Below, piece after piece: positions 20,785 through 31,471 of a stretch of 64,000 bases of DNA. The number at the start of each line of letters is the position of its first letter. The first letter of the stretch is position 1. Under the pieces are notes generated by a model, which was not told where the DNA came from, made no database searches, and saw nothing but the letters and a program-made list of their open reading frames with translations. The stretch covers positions 2,852,001 through 2,916,000 of the forward strand of contig CM065322.1 in the NCBI GenBank assembly GCA_033032175.1, given 5' to 3'. Made by a program: the position numbers and the translations under genes. The DNA is from Saturnia japonica (Eukaryota; Arthropoda; Insecta; Lepidoptera; Saturniidae).

Positions 20785-21290
20785 GAAGTATATGTGTATA
20801 ATGTCAAAATAACAGCTTTTACTAAATTCATATGAAACCATACCTATAAGGTATTTTAAAAGGAAAAAAGTATTTTTACGGTCTGCCTGATTGTTCCTTG
20901 TAATCTCCGAAACGGTTGGACCGATTTTGACGGAACTTTCACTGGCAAATAGCTGATGGTAGGAATAATTTAGACTACTTTTATTTTAGAAAATAATTAA
21001 AGTTCCGCGCAAATAAAATAAACTAACACGAAATAAGTAGTGGATGAATCAACTAAATGGCTTACGCTGAGTAAACCATAAATTATATATCAAATGAATA
21101 TACGACATAATTCTAGATCTTAAAAAGACCTACAAAAAAGTCAGCAAAAGCATTATATATCCATTTTCTAAGAATCATCCACAATAAGCAGTTTTATTTT
21201 TAAATAAACCGAGACGGGTATAACACGATTTGTGCGTGTGCGAATCTGTAGTCCACGCGAGCGCAGCCGTGGGTACATCAAGTTGTAATA
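20785..21290 (+). mobile_element. Helitron-like element, subfamily 2, copy
   Basis: Shares the ordered blocks TAATGTCAAAATAACRGC, GTAATCTCCGAAACGGTTGG, CACTGGCAAATAGCTGATG, GGCTTACGCTGAGTAAACC and CGCGAGCGCAGCCGTGGG with 34603-35120 and 40948-41390. The CTAG at the 3' end has decayed to ATCAAG. Confidence 0.68.
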
Positions 21291-24200
21291 TAAGATAAAA
21301 ATGTAAACAACATAATTATCATATTTTAAGTCAGTGTTATTAAAGGGATGGTAAACGCGCGGCTAAGTACGCGTACTTATGACCGACGAGCTTACTCGTC
21401 CGTGTGTCATTCTAAATACGAGTATGTACTATAAAACCGTCGAATATATTCGTAGGCACGAAACAAAAACTTTTTAGACAACACTTATGACATTCTGTTA
21501 CTGATTGATATTGTGTTAGGTTACCATGGATATTTCAAATATGCATTAATTGAAAATGATTTTGTGAATAATGATTGTGAGTACCTGTATGTACATTTTC
21601 ATAAACTTGAAATTAGTGTGTATTTGATCATTTTCTGAATTAAAAAAGCATAGATGTGAGGTTTCACTTCTACCACGTGTGAATTGCACACATATTTTTT
21701 AGCACTTTAGGTTAATTATGCATTTATTTACTCCTCTGATTCTCCTTTGTCAGTATGGGTAAGAATTATAAGTTGACTAAATAGCTGATATATATTCAAT
21801 TATCCACCAACTACGATTTAAATAAACTGAACTAATCTAATGTAACCAATTGCTATGTTTCTCAAACGTTCAAAAATGTTTCGTAATTCTTTAGTTAATT
21901 ATACAAAAATTAATGATATATTATAATATACTCCACTGATTCTCCCATACTACTTATACTCAATCTTGCAAAATCATATTAACAGCTGAAAAGTGTTGCT
22001 AAGAGAAAAATTTCCTTATACATTATCATGGGATTCAGAATATTATATCAAAAATATACCGAAAATCTATGTGAATTTACACAATAAACAATTCAATAAA
22101 AAAGTCAAACGTCATCATTACCCCGTGAAATTGGCGTGTAAAATGTTAAGGATATAGAAAAAAGGTAAAAATATCGGTAAAAACAGATAATTCTCACGCC
22201 ATCCAATCAATAAGGGAATAAAATACTTTGACAGTTAATGACGAACGCGTTTTTTATCACAAAATAAAACTAGCGAGAAAAAATACATATAAACATTATT
22301 TACGTGTTCAAACCCTTAGCAAAAATGGGGAGAATAATTTGAAAAAAATTGGTAACCGCAAACACGGAAATTATTGGGTCTTTTTTAGATTTGGATAAGG
22401 TTGGTTTACATGTCTTAAATAATAATTCCGTACAAATTTAAAGTTTAGTTTTTAATTGTATGTAAGTCCTATTTAAGAAAAATGATAAGTGCAGTTACTA
22501 GAAATAAGTGAGCATATTGACTAGCTTATTTATTTACCATAATATGATGCCAACTTTGAATAATTATGAAATTTAATGCAAATCGACTTGTTATCCTATT
22601 TACGCCTTGTACGGAATTAATATGCCCACCATGGAATGTTTGGTTTCCGCTGGAGGTTGTAGAGCAGCGAAAACCAATCATTAATCTATGCTCATATTTC
22701 TTTTTTCTTCAATGACGTTGTTAAAATAGTTAAAGTATTTTACAATTTGGTTAAAAATAAATTAATGAAAAAAACGTTTTTATACAAACTGAGTAAAGAT
22801 GTAATGACCAAAGTTACTGCATCATGCAATGATTGTTACTATTGTGACTGTTGTACTTAATGTGTGTGGTGGTTGCATTTCAATGTTACATGATTACTAC
22901 CATCTATATTTTTAAAATAATAACATTTTAAAGCGGGCTGATTATTCTAGAAGGGCTAAGAAGTAAGTCTCTATAGTTTAACACTAATGTCTCTCAGAAT
23001 CAACAAACAATATGTAATATATAATATAAGATGATTATAGATAACGGCCTTAGACCTTTAAAAAAAATGTATGAACACGCATGGACAGCGGTACATACCT
23101 AAAATAATTAACTTTTACTAAGCCATTTTAATAATTCCCTTTTTAATAAATATTACTTATTTATACATATGATGATAAAGAAAGAGAGAGAAAAGGATGT
23201 AGGGTAAACGAAGAATTCTATAAATATCAATTGTTCTTACGCCATAAGAATCACCATAGAAACCATCCTTATATTATGTCAGATCACGGAAACAACATAA
23301 GCCCCTCGCATTAGTGCGCTCGTCTGAGAAAAAGCCACGGAATCGTTACTAGCGTTGACCCTTCAACTTTGGAGGCATTGATGCATATCTTGTTATAGCA
23401 GTGCGTTGACATTTTTGTAAACTAGTTAACCACAATGACGTCACCTGACATAAGTTCTATACTATTTACCGAAAGCAGTGATCACTATATTATGACCATA
23501 AAAAAATATTTATAAGTTTCCACTATTCATGCTAGCCTATGAGCCTATATTATTTATTTATTTGCTTACATTAACATATTATACATAAAAACAAAAGAAT
23601 GAAATGTTAGCAACTACTTTAGTTATGAACTGTGTTGTAGCTGTTATCGCCCACCTCCGGAATTTGATTCGGTTTTTCAAAACAATACGTAATCATAATG
23701 AATTATAAAACTTAAAAAAAAGAAAAACGCAAAAAAGGGCAAACATAAACCAAAACTGAGGGTGTGTGTGTGTGTGTGCTGCGTGTTCAAAGATGCGTAG
23801 GTTACATATGAGTTAGTGTAACCCTTGTATGACTATGAGTTATGTAGGTGAAAGTAGTTTTCATGTATACTAAATAAAAGAAAGGAGGTGTTCTATGTCG
23901 TAATAAGTAAAGTCAAGGAGCTACTTAACTGAGTAGGATGAAAACTGGCCAAAACCCTAGATTTCACCTGATGTAAAGAGATAGTGAGGTTGAACATGGC
24001 GACAATGAAGTTCGCAAATTCTTACCTTTGACGTTCCGTGCAGATCCGATATAGAATGGAAGGACCACGTTTTTTCTCCTTTTCCGACCCCTATGCCATC
24101 GACGATTGCCATTGTTTGTGAACTGTGTCGTTTTGCTGAGTTAGTATTTAAAAAATAAAAGAACTAAGCCTAGCTCAGGGATCCGTGCTTAGTGATAGGC

Positions 24201-25542
24201 TTTCAATCAGAGTGGTAGCCAGGCCAACACGATTATAAAGTATTTTCCTTTCCTAGGTTCACTATAAAATTCGATGCTACACGTGGCGTGAATCCTCGTG
24301 GTTCTAAAATTATATAAATTTTAACAAAGAGGGAAGTATGCTTAACTGGAACAAGTGCGTACAGTTACTGTTAATATGGCTTATGATAAATGACGGTCCT
24401 ACGCTTTCGATTTAAGTACACTATACAGGATGTTTGTCTATACTTTAAACCAACCAAACACCACTTTATTTCAAAATCAATTTCGAAACCATTATCTTTA
24501 AAATGCTAATGGTATAAATAATAGCAAATAATGGCTAAAGAAAAATGAAAATACAAATAATAATACATGTACCTACAAGTTTTTTTTATTTTACTTTTTA
24601 TTTATTTATTTAACTAACTAAACATTACCTTGTGCAGTTTATATTCTAACAATTGTCCCCAAAACTAGGCAAGCCTGTGTCTTGGGGAGCTTTTAAACCT
24701 TTTAATAAAACTTGCGTAGCTTTGTGAGCTATAAAAGCAATAGCAATTTTTACACCTTATTCACACGACTTGATTCCCTTTATTTTATTTTTATTTTGCT
24801 GGTACAAGTAAGTTGCCTCCCAAGTGCTATGCACGGCACGGCTCTAGAAATAAAGTGCTTTCGATGTCGCAGCGCACCATAAAATTAAACACAAAAATCG
24901 TCGTTTAAATATTTTTCGTCTATTTAAATCTTTGACATTATCATGTTGGATTTTGTTAAATATACAGTTATAAATGGAACAGGCTGTATTAAGGAAGCGT
25001 GACTCCGCGTCCGCTCAACAGATGATGTGCATTGCAGCTCATACAGTACTGATTATATGAAACAATTATAGTATAACTATAGTATAGGACACGCGCACAC
25101 GGGGCAATGCCCGGTATATGTAATGGTGGTTTAATGCGCAAACAGATTAGTGAGAAAATTATTCTCTGTATCGACTCCTCTCCGGAATTATTTCGATTTT
25201 CATTAAAATCTACAATTAAGCTGGCAATCAAGCAAACGGTTTGCCTAATAGTAAGCGGCTATTGTAGCCTATGGGCGCTTTTGTTCACATCGGTTAGTCT
25301 TACCTTTGAACTGAAGTTATTGGTGGCATAGGTCCGTTCCTCGGTGTGACACCCTTGAATCTGGCGGCCGCCCGCGCGATACAGGTGACACTGCACTTGC
25401 AATCACTTAGCTACCCTTACACATCATTATACACAATATGTTCATACATACATGCATAACACATAGGTACTTAGGTTCTGTAAGGAACCTTTTTTTTTCT
25501 TTTTTTACGCTTGTTAGTGTAGACCATATATTAGATCAGTAA
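21291..25542. other. Long anonymous AT-rich stretch
   Basis: About 4.2 kb without a supported gene. Visible items are a short hairpin (GACGAG-CTTA-CTCGTC, near 21385), an 18-bp-stem hairpin at 22635-22682 (listed separately), a (GT)n run at 23764-23778 and a GC-richer patch at 25330-25400 (GGCGGCCGCCCGCGCG). Open frames lack motifs. Confidence 0.5.
22635..22682. other. Long perfect-loop hairpin
   Basis: Arms AATGTTTGGTTTCCGCTG (22635-22652) and CAGCGAAAACCAATCATT (22665-22682) pair over 18 positions with two mismatches, around a 12-base loop. It stands alone in AT-rich DNA. It may be the core of a small fold-back element or a structured RNA, and there is no independent evidence of transcription. 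Confidence 0.5.
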
Positions 25543-25555
25543 ATATATGTTATAT

Positions 25556-25802
25556 GTATATGTTAGTTTAGTTCGAATTTACGGATAGGGAATTAGTCAG
25601 ATCGCGACTTCATTGCAATCGCGGCAACTGCCCAAGCCGAGGTCCGGCCACTTTGGCACCCTTGCGCGTTTGTTACCCACGCTTTCGCGGCTAAGCCTGA
25701 AGCATTCGCCCCCAAGCCCGTTATAGCTGTTAAAGCCATCAGCGGCTCTGTTCTTGGATAGGAACCCTCAGGCTAACAGTATAGTCAGTTCTTAAAAAAA
25801 AA
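25556..25802 (+). mobile_element. Retroposon family B, second subfamily, long form
   Basis: It starts near GTTAGTTTAGTTCGAAT, continues GATCGCGACTTCATTGC, GCCGAGGTCCGGCCAC, and ends GGCTAACAGTATAGTCAGTT plus A-run. In place of GGCTTTAGGGCCCCTAAGGC it has GGCTCTGTTCTTGGATAGG-AACCCTCAGGC, the same variant as the short copy at 29650-29734, which shows two subfamilies. Confidence 0.75.
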
Positions 25803-26354
25803 TGATAGGATACAATATGCAACCGATACGAACCAAACGAATTATGTCGACTAAGCAGCTTACTAGAACTAATTGAAACCGGGCACTACCTACCAACCAA
25901 ACTAATAAATACTGAGGTTAAACACGCTGCCCGGTAGTGCATTGAGCACTGAGTAATCCTTCACACAAATATCAAACTAACAGAGCAGGGATTGAAAAGG
26001 ATTTAAATGATAATTACCAGTTCTGGGTCTAGACTAGTCTGACTTACAGCAATATTGTGTCGGAGTATCGAGTTAGAACATTTTATTTTATTCGCATGGC
26101 TTATGACCACACTCCAGTTGAAATTCGATAACGAAGCAATGATCGAGATTTGGACAGATATCCAGATGGCAGGGACTTTTCTGAGTTGAACGGAATTTTG
26201 GCCGTCTGTCAGTGAAATAGGGAAATTAAATGAAAACGTTGATTAATCACTTCCACTATCAATATTAATTGATAGTTGGGGTCCAGCGTTCTATAAACTC
26301 GCCAAGGAATATCAGGAGCAAATGTCAGATATTTTTTGTTTACCATTTAGGAAT
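25803..26354. other. Non-coding stretch
   Basis: Nothing recognisable is present. Confidence 0.4.
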
Positions 26355-26514
26355 ACCTATGGGTTAAAATATACCTCAAATAATATCAGATAACAGCTGA
26401 GTTGTGTAACTTACTTTAGATACTATAGCTAAGTTACACAATATTTTGGTAGAATTTTTTTTATATTGACTGATATTAATGAATCAGTCAATATAATTTT
26501 TTTTACCTATGGGT
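26355..26514. repeat. Double hairpin between 10-bp direct repeats
   Basis: ACCTATGGGT occurs at 26355-26364 and 26505-26514. Between them lie two perfect 12-bp-stem hairpins: TTGTGTAACTTA/TAAGTTACACAA (26402-26413 and 26430-26441) and ATATTGACTGAT/ATCAGTCAATAT (26463-26474 and 26483-26494). The direct repeats could be a target duplication of a small fold-back insertion. No family was recognised. Confidence 0.6.
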
Positions 26515-26617
26515 AACTCAGGCGCAGGACAAAAATCGTGACGCAGTATTAGTAAGTCCTGCTGTTTGGAATAATTTCATAGTTGCTTGGTGAATTGTAT
26601 GCGCGGAGGTAATCGTT

Positions 26618-26955
26618 CTGTCAGTCGGCTCTGCTCGCACGTAGGTGGTGAACTCGCGTCTGCTTAGTGCGATGCTACAGTGCTCCCGCGTGCAGCCTTG
26701 CGTTACGGGCTTCGTCATTCCGGGCATTCGGTAGGCACTGAGTTATATGTATTTAATGGTGGTGTTAAAATTTTGCTTTGTATAACTTGAGTTGGTGTAC
26801 CAGGAGTTTTTCTGAACTGATTGCTTGAGTGATAGTCTCCTATCATTTGAGGCTGCCACACACACATACATACAGTTCACTCCACAAACACAAATACTCC
26901 ACAATCTATAGTCCAGGTCGATGGGGCAAGCTCAAGGTCACCGCCCGCTCCGGAC
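26618..26955 (+). promoter_or_regulatory. Candidate untranslated first exon with initiator and splice donor
   Basis: This GC-richer block sits in AT-rich DNA. It contains an arthropod-type initiator word (CTGTCAGTCGGC, about 26618) and ends in a strong donor, GACGAG|GTGAGTCT (about 26954). No long ORF runs through it, so if real it would be a 5' untranslated exon of a gene lying further right. It rests on base composition and consensus words only. Confidence 0.22.
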
Positions 26956-27079
26956 GAGGTGAGTCTCTTTTGTTTACTATGTATCGGAGCAATAGGTTCG
27001 AGAGGGATTGATTCGCGGTAGATTAAAATAAGGGCCCAGCACTTATTCCGCAAACCTTCTTGTAGAACAACTACAATAG

Positions 27080-27275
27080 AGCTGAGAGGTCGCGGGTTCG
27101 ACCCCGCATATGTCTGACATTTGTATGATGAGCATAATTGTCAGTTATATCTGGGTGTTTCGTGTCTATTATATATATGTATGTATATCAGCTGTTTAAT
27201 TACCATAATACAAGCTTTGCTTAGTTTGGAATTAAATGGCCCTGTGTGAAATTGTGTCTCCATATTTATTTAATA
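27080..27275 (+). mobile_element. tRNA-derived SINE, second family, partial
   Basis: It begins at a B box (CGCGGGTTCGACCCCGC), then GATGAGCATAATTGTCAG, CTGGGTGTTTCGTGTCTAT, and ends CAAGCTTTGCTTAGTTTGG, TATTTATTTAATA. This body and 3' end I recognise as a widespread lepidopteran SINE type. The A-box half is missing or decayed. Confidence 0.7.
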
Positions 27276-27278
27276 ATA

Positions 27279-27640
27279 CTAGCGATCACCCTAAGGTCGA
27301 AATTCGACCAGCGATTTTATGATCATAGACTATTTTCTGTTTGACATTTGCAGTATTGCTAAATAATGAGTATTATCTACTACATCACGTGATGTCACTT
27401 TTCGTTAAGTGACAGTGTCAATATTTTGTGGGGTCTAAAGTTAATGGCATTGGTCACTTTAGTATTCGCAGTATTAATTTATTTAATTTTATATATTAGT
27501 AACTATCAGATATTATAGATACATTTTAGCTTTCTGCACTCCTTCTACTTATATACTTTAACCATGCCAAATCTCACAGTCTTCCGTACACGCAATACGC
27601 TTAAAAAGGTACCGAAAGCTCTTCTCGTATTAATATATAG
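27279..27640 (-). mobile_element. Helitron-like non-autonomous element, uninterrupted copy
   Basis: This is the reverse-orientation relative of 2990-3371. Its left end is CTAG (27279-27282) and the GGTCGAAATTCGACC palindrome lies close to it (about 27295-27310). It lacks the 75-bp retroposon found in the other copy, so it shows the empty target. Confidence 0.6.
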
Positions 27641-28038
27641 ATTATTTATTACATAATTCGTAAAATAATTTAAAATATTTTACCAAATTTATCACCGCCA
27701 GTCAACTAAACCTTTGATCGTTGTGGAACGGCGTGCAAATACAGACTCAATGGCAACGCATGCTAAGCCTCACCACAAATATCAGAGTAAGCAAACGTTA
27801 AGCAGGCTTACGTGTACAGTTAGCAGTAAAATAATCCGATATAATATCGTGTAAAAATCGTTAGCAGTGGTTCATTTTATATTTTATTGTAGGATGACAA
27901 ATTTACGGCTTTGTATATAATGCTAAGCACAGTGCTATGTAAAAAATAAAGTACCGACAGAGCTTCAGCCTATCGTCGTAGAGTCAAATGACTCTTCACG
28001 CTATGTTTACTCCATATTGTAGGAAGAAGGAGACAAAC
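27641..28038. other. Non-coding spacer
   Basis: Nothing recognised. Confidence 0.4.
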
Positions 28039-28754
28039 TCTATACTAATATTATAAAGCTGAAGAGTTTGTTTGTTTGTTTGATTGAACACGTTAATCTC
28101 AGGAAGTACTGGTTAGAATGGAAAAATTGTTTTAGTTTTTGTTATCCCATTTATCAAGGAAGGCTATAGGCTATATAACATCACGCTATGATCAATAGGA
28201 GTGGAGCATCAATGAAAAATGTTGTAAAAACCGGGCAAAAATTATTCCTTTTGAAAGTTTCCATTGCGTGCGCTGCGTAAATGGTTAAAGTTACGCAACA
28301 ATTAATAGTAATGGAATTATTTTTTCTTAAAAAGTTCCTAAAAAAAGTCCACGATTTCATGTATTTATCTTTTAAGGTTGACGCAATATAACCTTTTTTA
28401 TGGTGATAAAATTTGTTCTAAAACAATGCATTATTTGCGAAGGTATTTTTTGAATATGGTATTAATCCTTATCGCAATAAATACGTTATTCATCACAGAT
28501 ATTTAATTTTGGACAAAATTGCCCAAATTTTGGACAATATATCTTAGGAGATATCACAGTTTTAAAATAACTCCGCAACAAAATAATAATAAAGTACAGC
28601 GCGTGCATTTTATCGGATGATGTGGCAGGCGGGCGGCACCTATAAATTGTATTGTAGGTGCCTACGACAATTGTTATTTGTCTCTGCCTACGTCCCACTC
28701 TCTCTAACCCTCTCTTTCTTATGTGACGCTGACGAAGTTGCGCGGGTCAGCTAG
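28039..28754 (+). mobile_element. Helitron-like non-autonomous element, subfamily 1, 716 bp
   Basis: It begins TCTATACTAATATTATAAAG and ends TGCGCGGGTCAGCTAG before a T. The body words GAAGAGTTTGTTTGTTTG, AATCTCAGGAAGTACTGG and GGAAGGCTATAGGCTATATA are shared with 44848-45108. I recognise it as a common lepidopteran repeat with Helitron-type ends. The preceding base is C rather than the expected A. No ORF. Confidence 0.72.
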
Positions 28755-29429
28755 TCTTACATAAAAAAGTTAGATCATTTATTGTTCTACGTTTTCGTTA
28801 AAGAATCTTAGTCGCTGGTCAAACGGACATCTGTGAGAGATACCGGGCGACGCATATGCAAAGCAAAGATATATACTCTCAATTATTTGGGAATGCACAT
28901 GAATGATTCTCATTAAGATTTTTTTACTCTGTCTGTACTACAACTATAGATAGTATAGATATTCACATCGGTCAACAGTACGCTCGATTGAAGCCTGGTC
29001 TATCAATAACTCAACCCTATTAGCGTTTTCCAACTAGCACGGTGTCTTTACACTCGTCTTCCGATATCATGAAAATCGAACACGGTGCGTTTACGTGCTT
29101 AAGTTCGAAATAGTCGTGTTTGCTATTTACCTACATAAATATGGTATAAATTAACAGTTCTAGTAAACAGGAACCACCTTTGCAATTAGAACCGTGTAAA
29201 TTTATTTCAGTGATATTATTTCGTGTCATAGGTATATATTTATTTTATCTTATTTTTATTGTTACTAAATAAAAATCTTGCAACGGTACCTGTAAAATCT
29301 TTAAAAAAATTCTGCAGTGAAGCCGAAAGGAGGATTATGATCTCTGCAAGATATTTATATTCATCTGCTGTTCCCGTATATGTAATAAGAATGTATGTAT
29401 GTAAGAAATGTAAGAAATGTATAAGAGTG
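28755..29429. other. AT-rich non-coding stretch
   Basis: Nothing recognised. An imperfect GTAAGAAATGT tandem lies directly left of the solo LTR. Confidence 0.4.
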
Positions 29430-29558
29430 TGTAGCGACATCTACATAGCGCGACACATAGCGACATCTATCGAGCCACATACGACGCATCCTACATCGCG
29501 CTATAGAAATTAACTCTTCAATTGAGTATATATACAAGAACCCGACAAGAACCGTTGG

Positions 29559-29639
29559 CCCCAAGTCCGGTGAAGCTGTAAAAGCCGCAGCGGCTTTAGG
29601 GCCCCTCAGGCTAACAGTGTAGTCAGTTCGAAAAAAAAA
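29559..29639 (+). mobile_element. Tiny poly-A retroposon, copy 1 in the LTR
   Basis: This unit of about 80 bp runs CCCCAAGTCCGGTGAAG ... AACAGTGTAGTCAGTTCG plus nine A. It is flanked by GAACCGTTGG (29549-29558 and 29640-29649), a perfect 10-bp duplication. It contains the stem AAAGCCG-CAG-CGGCTTT. Confidence 0.88.
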
Positions 29640-29649
29640 GAACCGTTGG

Positions 29650-29734
29650 CAAGTCCGGTGAAGCTGTAAAAGCCGCAGCGGCTCTGTTTTTGGATAGGTT
29701 CCCAAAGGCTAACAGTGTAGTCAGTTAAAAAAAA
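29650..29734 (+). mobile_element. Tiny poly-A retroposon, copy 2, in the TSD of copy 1
   Basis: It starts CAAGTCCGGTGAAGCTG and ends AGTCAGTT plus A-run. It is followed by AACCGTTGG (29735-29743), repeating 29641-29649. It belongs to the other subfamily (GGCTCTGTTTTTGGATAGG). It landed in, or beside, the duplicated target of copy 1. Confidence 0.86.
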
Positions 29735-29792
29735 AACCGTTGGGCAGCTGCCCGCCAGACATAACACCCGTCTGGTCGGAGGGCCCTCCCTT

Positions 29793-29875
29793 CGTCCAAG
29801 TCCGGTGAAGCTGTCAAAGACGCAGCGGCTTTAGGGCCCCTAAGGCTAACAGTGTAGTCAGTTCTAAAAAAAAAA
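29793..29875 (+). mobile_element. Tiny poly-A retroposon, copy 3 in the LTR
   Basis: It starts CGTCCAAGTCCGGTGAAG and ends CAGTTCT plus A-run, flanked by a perfect 12-bp duplication GGGCCCTCCCTT (29781-29792 and 29876-29887). The orientation matches the other two. Confidence 0.9.
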
Positions 29876-29905
29876 GGGCCCTCCCTTTGCAATAATTATT
29901 CTACA

Positions 29906-30316
29906 AGTGTTTTTGATGGACTGCTGGTTATAGGCTATGTAAAATCACACTGAATTCAATGTATCGGTACCCCTAGAGTATTTAAAGCCGTGTATTTACA
30001 AGAATGTGTGCCATGTTGGAAATCAACTCAAAGGGCTTCTTAACCAGCACGTTTAAAAATATAAATCGTACTTTTCAGAGCGCGATATTTCCCTAGTGTT
30101 TTAGTTTTAAACTTACCTAGTCAATTTTTCAAGTTAATTTTAAACACATTATTTATACTAATATTAGTTTATCTACTGATTACTAAATTGAACAACGTTT
30201 GCAACAGAAATGAATATGTTAGTGATGCTTGCACAGGTCTTTTAATTCTTAAAAATTTCTTTTAAAGTCGCCGAAAGAGATGCTGTGCCCGATCGATACG
30301 CACATATGAAGTTTTA
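29906..30316. other. Non-coding spacer
   Basis: Nothing recognised. Confidence 0.4.
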
Positions 30317-30600
30317 TTTTTACCGACTTCAAAAAAAGGACGGACGGTCGAATGTATATTTTATAGGGATGTTCAGCTATATCTACTTTTCTTATGAACT
30401 GATTTGCATGATTCTTTTGTGTGTGATACTCAAGGGGGGATGGGGGGAGGGGATACCTCAAGGCTGGGTCCTATTTGAATTTAATTTGCATTGGAACTTC
30501 AACTTTGAAGATACACCAGGGAAATCATAGAAGTTGGTTTTCTTTGCTGTTAAAAATTGTCTTGTGCTATGACAATAAAATTGCTTTTCGTTAATTGGCC
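30317..30600 (+). repeat. Dispersed repeat G, copy 1
   Basis: Blocks TTTTACCGACTTCAAAAAAA, GATACTCAAGG, CTCAAGGCTGGGTCCTATTT and AACTTCAACTTTGAA are shared with 37297-37550. I recognise the ACCGACTTCAAAAAA start and the CTCAAGGGTGGTCCC block as a frequent lepidopteran repeat. The short ORF across it is not conserved. Confidence 0.6.
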
Positions 30601-30916
30601 GGATTGAATTATAAATAATCTACTAATCGGTCCAATCTAATCTAAAAGTTAATCTAAAAGGCTGACGATTTTTTCGGGATTCGCATAAATTCACTTATTG
30701 AAATTGGTAACATAACACTATCGGCTGGCAATGAAGGAAAACATCGTGAATAAACCTGAACGTTTGCGAAAGATTCTTATAGTACCACTATTTAAGGGAA
30801 AAATGTACAACTGGTGATTTCTCTGCGTTTGAAATCGCCAATACGTTATGAGCTGTCGTGATGATTACGTCGTGCCCGTGTTTTGGTATGCTTACAGTAT
30901 ATAAGCACGGGTAGTA
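30601..30916. other. Non-coding spacer with a SINE scrap
   Basis: GAAGGAAAACATCGTGAAT (about 30733) matches the body scrap at 46748. A short inverted repeat CACGGGT-AGTA-ACCCGTG sits at 30906-30923 at the edge of the next MITE. Confidence 0.4.
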
Positions 30917-31467
30917 ACCCGTGCAAAATAAGTTGAGATCTGGAGGCGGTGACGCCACAGACACATACATGGTTGTACTGTGCACAAAAAAATATCACAA
31001 CAAGTTTCCACCTGCGACTTCGTCTCTACTATTTTTTTTTAATGTAGCGAGTGTTGTACTCGGTACTACGCCGCCTTATATTGATTACACTTGGTTCTTT
31101 TTACTGCCTGATCAACAGGTAAACACAACGGTTTGTTCCGTTTTTCATTTTCAAAAAAGTCTAACACTTTTAACATGAGATTTTTCTCTCCACTATGTAA
31201 AGTTTCACCCTTCACTATAACAATAAACTTAACACAAAAAATAACAATAAAATATAGCAGTAACTCTAATAACTATTAACGAATCAGTATCAAATAAGAT
31301 TATAAAATCGAAGCGCGTCGTCGTTGCGTGACGTAAGCCAGTACAAGACTAAGATGTTATAAAAAATGACGTTGCCTACAGTACAATACGTGACCTTGAG
31401 GGGAAGTTACAGGGGTAGCGGGCGGAGGGTTGTATTCCAGGTGAGTGTCAACTTATCGCGCACGGGT
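30917..31467. mobile_element. TIR MITE, family M1, second copy
   Basis: The left end ACCCGTGCAAAATAAGTTGA and the right end read inward, ACCCGTGCGCGATAAGTTGA, are inverted, with AGTA on both sides as a 4-bp target duplication (30913-30916 and 31468-31471). The internal left part (GGCGGTGACGCC) and right part (GACGTTGCCTACAGTAC) match the family member at 19013-19223. The extra 340 bp in the middle is AT-rich without a recognisable gene. Confidence 0.72.
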
Positions 31468-31471
31468 AGTA

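Larger units (their letters stand above)
29430..29905 (-). mobile_element. Solo LTR of the miniature family, split by three retroposons
   Basis: On the plus strand the segments read TGTAGCGACATCTACATAG ... GAACCGTTGG, then GCAGCTGCCCGCCAGAC ... GGGCCCTCCCTT, then TGCAATAATTATTCTACA. They rebuild a roughly 195-bp LTR like 42822-43019. A 4-bp duplication AGTG lies on both sides (29426-29429 and 29906-29909). The three interruptions are described separately. Confidence 0.88.

Noticed and set aside
21375..21410. Hammerhead-type ribozyme
   Set aside because: A GACGAG/CTCGTC hairpin is present, but the CUGAUGA and GAAA core boxes are absent.
23764..23778. Z-DNA or regulatory (GT)n
   Set aside because: An ordinary short microsatellite with no gene nearby.
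24989..25331. Opposed 74-80-aa ORFs
   Set aside because: Overlapping on both strands without motifs; chance frames.
29240..29705. Overlapping ORFs of 66-114 aa
   Set aside because: They read through LTR and retroposon DNA in several frames; no conservation expected.
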